7,743 nucleotides of DNA from Chlamydia trachomatis. Its GTDB lineage: Bacteria; Chlamydiota; Chlamydiia; Chlamydiales; 2-12-FULL-49-11. Made by a program: the position numbers and the translations under genes. The notes under the pieces were generated by a model. It was given only the letters and a program-made list of their open reading frames with translations. It was not told where the DNA came from and did not search any database. Below, in pieces: positions 1 to 6,422 of this stretch (the first letter of the stretch is position 1; each line of letters starts with the position of its first letter). Location: assembly GCA_945870925.1 (NCBI GenBank), contig CAMBTZ010000062.1:1-7743 (forward strand), in the 5' to 3' direction.

Positions 1-876
1 CAATCAAATTCAGTCGCAGAGGCAGTAAAAGCTTTAGCCCCCACAGTAAATCCGATTTGGGTAGGGGTTTTTTTAATGATTATTACAGGACTTCCACTTT
101 TTGGAGGGATCAAAAGTATTAGCAAAGTAGTGAGCATTCTTGTCCCTACTATGGCAATTTTTTATCTAGCATCATGCCTTATAGTAGTTGGAATCAATAT
201 AGAGTTTGTCCCTTGTGCGTTTAAAATGATTTTTAAAACAGCATTTTCAGGACAAGCAGCAGCAGGTGGATTTTTAGGCTCAACAATCATGCTCGCTATT
301 CAATTTGGAGTCTCCCGAGGAATTTTTTCAAGTGAAGCAGGACTTGGAACTTCATCTATTGCAGCAGCGGCAGCAAGAACAGATTCACCAGGAACCCAAG
401 CCCTTGTTTCTATGTCTACAGTTTTTATTACCACAGGGATTGTTTGCACATTAACAGGGCTTGTTATTGCCACTACAAATGTTTTAGGATTGCTTGGTTC
501 TGATGGCGCATTGCTTACCGGTTCTGCTCTTGCTATAAAAGCATTTGATACAGTAATTCCCCATGGAGGACTTTTGGTAACAATTGCTATCATTCCATTT
601 GCTTACTCTACAATACTTGGCTGGGCCTATTATGGTGAAAAGGCGATGGAATATCTTCTTGGAACACGATCAACTTTCTATTATAGAGCGCTTTATACAA
701 TTATGGTCTTCTTTGGCGCTGTCCTCAATTTGAAAATCGTATGGGGTTTTGCAAACATCATGAACGGTTTAATGGCCTTCCCTAATTTAATTGGTCTCAT
801 TCTTCTTGCTGGCGTTATTTCCGCTGAGACTAAACTGTTTGAAAAAACCCTTGATCAAGAGGTTGTTAGAACATAG
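1..876 (+). CDS. Sodium:alanine/glycine symporter (AGCS family), C-terminal part
   Basis: This is the 3' end of an inner-membrane transporter that imports small neutral amino acids (alanine or glycine) with Na+ as the coupling ion. The frame is open from base 1, so the start is off the window; the ATG at 76 is internal, inside the hydrophobic run WVGVFLMIITGLPLFGG. 291 residues are visible, about 60% of a typical 450-540 residue AGCS protein. The family's most conserved stretch is present at visible residues 103-116 (GVSRGIFSSEAGLG), preceded by a Gly-rich segment (AAAGGFLGS) and followed by an Ala-rich run. Several hydrophobic membrane segments follow, with GWAYYGEKAMEYL between two of them, and a short polar cytoplasmic tail ends at TAG. 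Chlamydiae carry DagA-type members of this family, and intracellular bacteria commonly take amino acids from the host. The exact substrate cannot be read from sequence. The 3' end overlaps the convergent gene by 11 bases. Confidence 0.9.
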   Translation, partial: QSNSVAEAVKALAPTVNPIWVGVFLMIITGLPLFGGIKSISKVVSILVPTMAIFYLASCLIVVGINIEFVPCAFKMIFKTAFSGQAAAGGFLGSTIMLAIQFGVSRGIFSSEAGLGTSSIAAAAARTDSPGTQALVSMSTVFITTGIVCTLTGLVIATTNVLGLLGSDGALLTGSALAIKAFDTVIPHGGLLVTIAIIPFAYSTILGWAYYGEKAMEYLLGTRSTFYYRALYTIMVFFGAVLNLKIVWGFANIMNGLMAFPNLIGLILLAGVISAETKLFEKTLDQEVVRT

Positions 877-1882
877 TTGTGTAGGAGAGAAGTACAGATG
901 CAAAATTTGCACTATTTCTCCCTGTCACTGTGAACCAAACACCTGCAATAAATCCTGAATTATCATTAACGTTATATTCAATTGCGGGGGCAAGTGAGAA
1001 TTGATCGCTTGATGGTGAATTATTAGTTGCAGGTAGTCCGGTATCTGCTAAGCCTGGATTACCTGAAAATGTAGTTTTACTAGTTGCTGAGTAGACAATA
1101 TCTGTAGCAAACACCCATCTTTGAGTTAAACTGAGTTCTAATCCCAAATCTATAGTCAATGTACTTCCTATATTAACCTTGCCATCTGTGAATTTACTGC
1201 CACCAAATGCATTAAAACCATGAACTGAGACTTTATGATCAGGTATTACATAACTTGTTGCAAGACGAGCAGCTATTGGATGAAGTTTAAACCACCAAAA
1301 AACCTTACTCATATTTAATCCAAGAATTGTTTGAAAAGCTCCTTGTCCAGTCGAATCAAGAGCTAGTCTATCAGGATTTAAGTACTGATAATTACCAATT
1401 GGGAAGAGTTGACCTAAAACAAATCGTATATTAGGGATATAAGGTGTCTGTTTAAATACTTGAAAACCAAGTTGAATAGGGAGGTCTGCTATACCATCGC
1501 CGAATTCTCCGCTCTCAAATCGAAAAAAACCTTGAGGAACTATAGTAATATCCATCCAATTGGTGATCCCTGTTTCAAATACCATTAAAGGGCTAATTAT
1601 AAATGTATTAGGAGTTTTAGTCGACTTTCTGTGATTATCAAATTGAGCGTAGTTAGTTGTTAGATATAAATATGGTTGTAACATGATCATTCCGGGAGGA
1701 ACGTTGCTGGCTGAACTTGCAATTAAAGGTCCTGTATACCAAGGATTAAACATTTTTTGTGCAATTTCAAAATCTCTTAAAGTTTGATTGATCTCTTCAC
1801 TAATTTCCGCTGGTGATTTAATAGGTTCACTGGAGAAAATCGTGGCAACTGTTATAGAAAAAGCGATAAATGTTTTATTCAT
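866..1882 (-). CDS. Predicted outer-membrane beta-barrel protein (MetA-like/'transporter' type)
   Basis: The 338-residue product starts at ATG 1882 with MNKTFIAFSITVATIFSS, a short basic start and hydrophobic core typical of a Sec signal peptide; cleavage near residues 18-20 is plausible. The mature part is made of alternating amphipathic strands rich in aromatics, Gly and Asn. It ends in FASVLLSYTTMF, an alternating strand with terminal Phe, the classic beta-signal for BAM assembly. The segments NPWYTGPL (46-53), PPG...LQPYLYLTT (62-76) and FGDGIADLPIQLGF (127-140) resemble a family common in Legionella, Coxiella and Chlamydiae, annotated as 'transporter' or 'MetA-pathway of phenol degradation'. 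That label says little about function here. An open frame extends upstream to 1978, but that extension lacks a signal peptide and would run into the divergent gene, so ATG 1882 was chosen. The nearest Shine-Dalgarno-like site, GGGAG (1897-1901), is rather far, at 14 bases. The ligand is unknown. Confidence 0.8.
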   Translation of the reverse strand: MNKTFIAFSITVATIFSSEPIKSPAEISEEINQTLRDFEIAQKMFNPWYTGPLIASSASNVPPGMIMLQPYLYLTTNYAQFDNHRKSTKTPNTFIISPLMVFETGITNWMDITIVPQGFFRFESGEFGDGIADLPIQLGFQVFKQTPYIPNIRFVLGQLFPIGNYQYLNPDRLALDSTGQGAFQTILGLNMSKVFWWFKLHPIAARLATSYVIPDHKVSVHGFNAFGGSKFTDGKVNIGSTLTIDLGLELSLTQRWVFATDIVYSATSKTTFSGNPGLADTGLPATNNSPSSDQFSLAPAIEYNVNDNSGFIAGVWFTVTGRNSANFASVLLSYTTMF

Positions 1883-1941
1883 ATTGTTTTTTTCGACTCC
1901 CGATGTATATAGATTGATATATAGCACAAAAGGTGGTTTTA
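1883..1941. promoter_or_regulatory. Divergent intergenic promoter region
   Basis: This 59-base AT-rich gap separates the starts of two divergent genes, so it probably contains or abuts both promoters. On the plus strand, TTGTTT (1884-1889) and TATATA (1906-1911) sit 16 bases apart and could be a housekeeping sigma promoter giving a leader of roughly 24 bases. On the minus strand, TTGTGC (1929-1924) is followed by TATACA (1909-1904), but the 14-base spacer is short, so that assignment is weak. TATATA recurs twice (1906-1911 and 1918-1923). No operator was recognised. Confidence 0.4.
1930..1936 (+). promoter_or_regulatory. Shine-Dalgarno site of the small plus-strand gene
   Basis: AAGGTGG lies 5 bases upstream of ATG 1942, at ideal spacing. 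This decides the start: the in-frame GTG at 1933 is inside this site and would have no ribosome binding site of its own. It also supports the 103-residue frame being a real gene. Confidence 0.75.
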
Positions 1942-2253
1942 ATGACAATATCCGGTCCTTCTCCAGAACAGCCAACATATAGAAAGGATTTTCAGGAGAG
2001 CCTGAACCTTTTTGAAAAAGGTTTTAAAGGAGTTCAGACATCTTCATTTGATCAGCAAAAAGATCAGTACGTGCAAGTTATGAATGAATCCTTAAAAACT
2101 ATGCAAGAATCAGCCGGTGGTCTTCTTAATAACAGATTAATCGAGCTTAAAAACAACCTGTCTAAGGATTTAGATCAGTATTTGAATTCTCCTACAAATG
2201 AGCATAAGGAGAGAGTCCAGCAAGATATTCAACAGATAAAAAGCGAAGAATAA
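1942..2253 (+). CDS. Small Gln-rich helical protein, unrecognised family
   Basis: This is a 103-residue protein that I do not recognise. It has a good Shine-Dalgarno site and its own divergent upstream region, which makes a chance frame unlikely. The first 13 residues (MTISGPSPEQPTY) look flexible and Pro/Ser-rich. The remainder is strongly polar and predicted helical: about residues 15-58, a GG break at 59-60, a helix at about 61-81, a turn at SPTNEH (83-88), then a final helix ending in KSEE. It contains 13 Gln, no Cys and no Trp, and has no signal peptide or membrane segment, so it should be soluble. A helix-turn-helix hairpin with a Pro/Asn turn near the C terminus is also the layout of type III needle subunits and small secretion chaperones, but this is only a shape comparison. 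Its 3' end contains part of the terminator of the convergent operon. Confidence 0.7.
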   Translation: MTISGPSPEQPTYRKDFQESLNLFEKGFKGVQTSSFDQQKDQYVQVMNESLKTMQESAGGLLNNRLIELKNNLSKDLDQYLNSPTNEHKERVQQDIQQIKSEE

Positions 2254-2265
2254 ATTTAATTCGCT
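2236..2265 (-). terminator. Probable intrinsic terminator of the pknD-valS-effector operon
   Basis: Read on the minus strand, AGCGAA (2265-2260) and TTCGCT (2247-2242) form a perfect 6-bp stem around a 12-base AT-rich loop, followed at once by TTTTTA (2241-2236). It begins 12 bases after the TAA of the minus-strand gene. The stem is short and only half G/C, so strength is uncertain. On the plus strand the same hairpin is followed by ATAACC and has no T-run, so it looks one-directional. Confidence 0.5.
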
Positions 2266-2276
2266 ATAACCATGCT

Positions 2277-3584
2277 TTAGGCTTTATCAAGTACGTGAGT
2301 GATAATGCGTGTAATTAGGGAAAAACGTTTATGGTCAGCATAGCGATTCTGAAAAGAGTCAGATGCTTGCGAAATTGATCTGTAAGACAAGGATTCTCTT
2401 TCTAAAAGTGAAGTAGATGGAAAAACAAGGTATGGGGTTCCGGAATCTGATCTTCGCATTAAACAGACAGGCATAACTTTGCTGTCTTCAAAAGAGGGTG
2501 ATTTACTGCAATAATCTCGGATCTGTGAGTAGGATTGTGTTATTTTCATCATTTCAGGAGGAAGTGTGTCTACTTCAAAAATCGGAAGTTCTGAAATAGA
2601 TGAAACTTCACTGCTAATAGATTTAGGAGAACTGATTCGTTTGAAGAAGTCAAAAATATCTTCAGCTTCACATAAGTATCTTTCTAAAAGGGCCTTGAGG
2701 TCAAAAATTGAAAAAACAGGGCAGCTCACATAATCTCTTTGTCTTATTCCAATGTATGAGTAGACAGATAGTTTATCCCAATATTGAGGGTGATCTTCGC
2801 AATACTGTATTAGAGTTTTTAATGATTCACAAAGATAGGGTTTTTCAGATCTGCAGGCAGGATTATGGCCTCTTGAATCTGAAATAAATATATTTACGCG
2901 TGTCCCGTTTTTTACAATAAATAGAGGCGTCAAATGGGGATCCAGATCAATTGGTGGGTTTGAAATAACAAAACCTTTAACTATTTTATCATCTAAAGAT
3001 AGTATGATTTCATCTAAAATTTTTGGTAATTCCTCTATAGTTTTTGAAGAGAGAGCTCCTTTTGGAAAGCCATAGTCTGATTCAAAAAAGGTGAGTATTT
3101 TACCAACGCCTAAAGGTGTGATAATTGGATCTTCATCAGTTTCAGAAAAATAGGGGTGTAGATCTGGATGAACGGTCAAAATGCGTGTTAAGACCTTAAC
3201 AAATAGTTGAGTTGATTCAGAAAAAATTGAATTGGACAACATTTTTAAAATTAAAATTAAATTTGTGTCCTCAGTTTCCTTACAAAACGGTGTTATTAAA
3301 GAGTTAATCTCTTTCAGCATTTCTATTGGAGTTGGTTCTTCGCGATTAATTTCTGTTGCAGATTTGAGTAAAAATTCTAGTCTATTAAAAGTGTCTAAAT
3401 CAAGTTCTGACGTTATCTTCCTTCTGAAATCAGCTGGGTGAGGAGGGGGTGAAAAAGCTCCCAAAAAAATCTTTTTCATATTAGCAGAAATAGAAGGGCT
3501 AGGAATTGTCGGGTGGAACTGGGGTAATTCTAAAAAATCAAATTCATCGCCCAAGGAAAGTCTAGGAAATAAGGAAGCTGCCAC
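2277..3584 (-). CDS. Candidate YopJ-like (clan CE) effector: acetyltransferase or deubiquitinase/protease
   Basis: The 435-residue product has the clan CE signature in the right order: H217 in DPHLTPLFIV, D236 in IFISDSRGH, then Q282 and C288 in RQRDYVSCPVFS. His-to-acid spacing is 19 and Gln-to-Cys spacing is 6, both identical to YopJ (H109, E128, C172). The residues after the Cys (CPVFSIFDLKALLE) parallel YopJ's CGIFS segment. A basic helix near the C terminus (NRYADHKRFSLITRI, 413-427) sits where YopJ enzymes have a basic, inositol-phosphate-contacting region. The first 35 residues are polar and Ser/Pro-rich without a hydrophobic signal peptide, as in type III effectors. A Ser-rich linker follows the catalytic region (318-331). 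YopJ members acetylate host kinases, while other clan CE effectors cleave ubiquitin or SUMO; which applies here is not decidable. The start used is GTG right after the valS TAA; ATG 3479 (residue 36) is the next ATG, and neither has a strong Shine-Dalgarno. No specific homologue was recognised. Confidence 0.7.
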   Translation of the reverse strand: MAASLFPRLSLGDEFDFLELPQFHPTIPSPSISANMKKIFLGAFSPPPHPADFRRKITSELDLDTFNRLEFLLKSATEINREEPTPIEMLKEINSLITPFCKETEDTNLILILKMLSNSIFSESTQLFVKVLTRILTVHPDLHPYFSETDEDPIITPLGVGKILTFFESDYGFPKGALSSKTIEELPKILDEIILSLDDKIVKGFVISNPPIDLDPHLTPLFIVKNGTRVNIFISDSRGHNPACRSEKPYLCESLKTLIQYCEDHPQYWDKLSVYSYIGIRQRDYVSCPVFSIFDLKALLERYLCEAEDIFDFFKRISSPKSISSEVSSISELPIFEVDTLPPEMMKITQSYSQIRDYCSKSPSFEDSKVMPVCLMRRSDSGTPYLVFPSTSLLERESLSYRSISQASDSFQNRYADHKRFSLITRIITHVLDKA

Positions 3585-6422
3585 TTAAGTCTGTTCCATT
3601 TTTTGTTTAATTTCAGATTCAGCATGTAGCAGTTGGGTAAGAGATTCTTTTGTCTTGGATACAAGTTCTGCAGGCGCTTTAGAGATGAAGTCTAAGTTTT
3701 GAAGTTTTTGACGTAGGGATTCTGATTGTTTAGATAGCTTATCTAACTCTTTAGATAGGCGGATTTTCTCTTTTTCTTTTAGTTCAGCTGGGAGAGGAAC
3801 AAAGATTTTGATCCCTTTTACAATTGCTGTTGCACCAGCTGCGGTTGCAAGATCTTGATTAGATATAGACTCTATATTTTCAATACGAACTAGAGCGTGA
3901 AGAATTTGTCGATTATTATAGATGAGTTCTAGGCTTTTGATTTCATTGCCAATTAGATAGACGTTAATTTTATTACCTGGTGGAATTTGGAGCTCGGAGC
4001 GAATATTGCGTAATGCATAAACAACTTCGCAAACAATACTAAACTCGTCTTCCGTTGTTTTTGAAATATCAAATGGAATAAGAAATTCAGGATAGGGAGC
4101 AACAATGCAGGCTTCAGATGAAAGAGCTGTTAATACATCACTTAAGTAAGGATCTATGTTTTTTAAAGGTTGAGCTCCAGTAAAACGATCTTTAAGAATA
4201 CCAAAGATCTCCTCTGTTATAAAAGGGACAATTGGATGCATTAGTCTTATAGAAGCTAAAAGAACAACAAGAAGAAGCTTTTGCTTATTTGTTCTGATTT
4301 CATTTGTACCGGTTTTACTAAATAAATAAGGTTTAACAAGTTCTAAATAATATGCGCAAAATTCATCCCAAAAGAAAACATATAATAATTTTGAGGCTTC
4401 GTTAAAGTTATAGCTTTTAAATTTATGGTTTACATCATGAATAGTTTGATTAAGTCTTGAAAGTATCCATTTGTCGTCAAGAGTTAAGAGGTCGAAATTT
4501 AGACTATTTTTCAAATCATCAAGTTTAAGAGGAGGTGCACCGTTTTGATTTTCTTCGAAATTTGAGACAATAAATCGAGTTGCATTCCAAAGTTTGTTTG
4601 CAAAATTTTTGTACTCCTCAAACCGCCTTCTATCAAGGTCAATTTGTCTAGCGTGAGTTACACTTGTTGCGAGGGCAAAACGCATTGCATCGGCACCATA
4701 TTGACTAATAATCTCTATCGGATCAATTACATTCCCTTTTGATTTTGACATTTTTTCCCATTTGGAATAGACGTCATTTGGTTGGGACTCACCAAGTTCA
4801 AATGAGATTCGCTCTTTTGGAGGGACGTACGCGATATTTCCATCACTATTTACGCGCCAGTAAGACTTTCCATAAATAAGTCCGTGAATAAAAGTCTCTT
4901 CAAATGGAACTTTTCCGGTGGAATACTCTCCCATAAGAATCATTCGAGCAACCCAAAAAAACAATATGTCGTGACCAGTAATTAAAGTAGAGGTCGGGTA
5001 AAATGTTTTGAAATCATCGGTATTATCCGGCCAGCCAAGAGTTGTAAGGGGCCAAAGTGCTGATGAAAACCAAGTGTCGAGAACATCCTCTTCTTGAATC
5101 CAAAGTTCAGGATTCTCTAAAACTTCTTTCGGAAGGCCATCTTCAATATGACAAATCATGATTTCCGGATTTTCTTTATTGTACCAAACAGGAATTTGAT
5201 GACCCCACCAAAGTTGTCTAGAAATACACCAGTCACGTAAATTTTCAATCCAATGAAAATAGGTCTTTTCCCACTCTTTAGGAACGATTTTTACGGCTTC
5301 AGTTCTAACCGCATTTAAGAGTTTTTCTTTAAAGGGCTCCATTTTAATGAACCACTGTTTAGAAAGATAAGGTTGAATGACTGCTTTAGAACGATAGGAT
5401 ATTCCCACTTTTAAAACATGAGGCTCGATTTTTTCAATCAGATCAAGAGCTCCCATCTGTTTGATAATTAATTCTCTTGCCTCCTCAATTGTTAACCCAT
5501 TTATTGTTCCATCAGGAGCTAATAGATTGATCATGGGAAGGTTATGTCTTAGTCCGATTTCATAGTCATTAAAATCATGGGCGGGTGTAATTTTAACGGC
5601 CCCTGATCCAAATGCAGGATCAACATAGCGATCCGCAATGATTGGAATAAGCCGATCAGCGATAGGAAGGCGAATCTGCTTGCCTATAAGATGTTTGTAG
5701 CGCTCGTCGTTTGGTGATACAGCAACGGCTGTGTCCCCTAAAATTGTTTCAGGTCTTGTTGTAGCAACTGTGAGAAATACCCCGGTTTCTCCTTCGACTG
5801 GATACTTAAAATACCAAAGTGATGAGTTTTTTTCTTCATGTTCAACTTCGTCGTCGGCAATCGCTGTCTGTAATAATGGGTCCCAGTTGACCAAATAGTC
5901 TCCACGATAAATTAATCCGTCATCAAACATTTTTTTGAACATTGTTTTGACAGCTTTTGTAGAGACTTCATCCATAGTAAAGCGAAGGCGAGTCCAGTCA
6001 AGAGAAGATCCGAGTTTCTTTAGTTGAATTAAAATTTTATCGGCATATTCATCTTTCCAGAGCCAAACTTGATTAAGAAATTCTTCTCGCGTAAAGTCTG
6101 ATTTTCGCTTTCCTGTTGTCGCATGGAGATGCCTTTCAACAACGGCCTGAGTTGAAATTCCGGCGTGGTCAGTCCCTGGAATCCAAAGAGTTTTATGACC
6201 TTTCATACGCATAAAACGTATAAGAATATCTTGAATAGTATTTACAAGGGCGTGTCCCATATGAAGGACGCCGGTTACATTTGGAGGGGGTAATACGATG
6301 CAAAAGGGTGTTTTAGTGCTATTTTTTTGAGGTTGAAAAAATCCATTCTCTTCCCAAAAAACATACCATTTTTCTTCTACTATTGTTGGATCATATGTTA
6401 CTGAAAGTTCTTTAGTACTCAT
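3585..6422 (-). CDS. valS: Valyl-tRNA synthetase
   Basis: This cytoplasmic class I synthetase charges tRNA-Val with valine and edits mischarged threonine. Counting from ATG 6422, the 945-residue protein is full length. It has the N-terminal catalytic half with HMGH at 54-57 (HIGH motif, in PPPNVTGVLHMGHA) and WIPGTDHAG at 80-88. The inserted CP1 editing domain spans roughly 200-400, with TTRPET at 221-226 and AHDFNDY at 281-287. Next come DWCISRQLWWGH (397-408), DVLDTWFSSALWP (446-458) and KMSKS at 557-561. The helical anticodon-binding domain (about 645-800) and a charged C-terminal coiled-coil arm (about 880-945) complete the protein. All catalytic motifs look intact. An in-frame TTG at 6431 would add three residues, but ATG 6422 is preceded by GAGG and fits better. 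The gene overlaps the upstream pknD-like frame by 11 bases, so translation is probably coupled. Wording around residues 54-190 is distinctly chlamydial. Confidence 0.97.
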   Translation of the reverse strand: MSTKELSVTYDPTIVEEKWYVFWEENGFFQPQKNSTKTPFCIVLPPPNVTGVLHMGHALVNTIQDILIRFMRMKGHKTLWIPGTDHAGISTQAVVERHLHATTGKRKSDFTREEFLNQVWLWKDEYADKILIQLKKLGSSLDWTRLRFTMDEVSTKAVKTMFKKMFDDGLIYRGDYLVNWDPLLQTAIADDEVEHEEKNSSLWYFKYPVEGETGVFLTVATTRPETILGDTAVAVSPNDERYKHLIGKQIRLPIADRLIPIIADRYVDPAFGSGAVKITPAHDFNDYEIGLRHNLPMINLLAPDGTINGLTIEEARELIIKQMGALDLIEKIEPHVLKVGISYRSKAVIQPYLSKQWFIKMEPFKEKLLNAVRTEAVKIVPKEWEKTYFHWIENLRDWCISRQLWWGHQIPVWYNKENPEIMICHIEDGLPKEVLENPELWIQEEDVLDTWFSSALWPLTTLGWPDNTDDFKTFYPTSTLITGHDILFFWVARMILMGEYSTGKVPFEETFIHGLIYGKSYWRVNSDGNIAYVPPKERISFELGESQPNDVYSKWEKMSKSKGNVIDPIEIISQYGADAMRFALATSVTHARQIDLDRRRFEEYKNFANKLWNATRFIVSNFEENQNGAPPLKLDDLKNSLNFDLLTLDDKWILSRLNQTIHDVNHKFKSYNFNEASKLLYVFFWDEFCAYYLELVKPYLFSKTGTNEIRTNKQKLLLVVLLASIRLMHPIVPFITEEIFGILKDRFTGAQPLKNIDPYLSDVLTALSSEACIVAPYPEFLIPFDISKTTEDEFSIVCEVVYALRNIRSELQIPPGNKINVYLIGNEIKSLELIYNNRQILHALVRIENIESISNQDLATAAGATAIVKGIKIFVPLPAELKEKEKIRLSKELDKLSKQSESLRQKLQNLDFISKAPAELVSKTKESLTQLLHAESEIKQKMEQT

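Noticed and set aside
300..593. 97-residue minus-strand open frame
   Set aside because: It lies wholly inside the well-conserved symporter gene on the other strand and has no recognisable protein character.
884..921. Inverted repeat GGAGA...TCTCC around TGCAAAATTTGCA as a bidirectional terminator
   Set aside because: The arms are interrupted by a large mismatched section and neither strand has a T-run after the stem. It also lies within coding sequence.
1883..1978. Upstream extension of the barrel gene to 1978
   Set aside because: It would place 32 residues ahead of a good signal peptide and overlap the divergent gene and its ribosome site.
1788..1982. 64-residue plus-strand open frame
   Set aside because: It overlaps the signal-peptide end of the barrel gene, the divergent promoter region and the start of the small gene, so it is a chance frame.
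3232..3441. 69-residue plus-strand open frame
   Set aside because: It lies antisense within the effector-like gene, with no Shine-Dalgarno site and low-complexity Ser/Lys/Ile composition.
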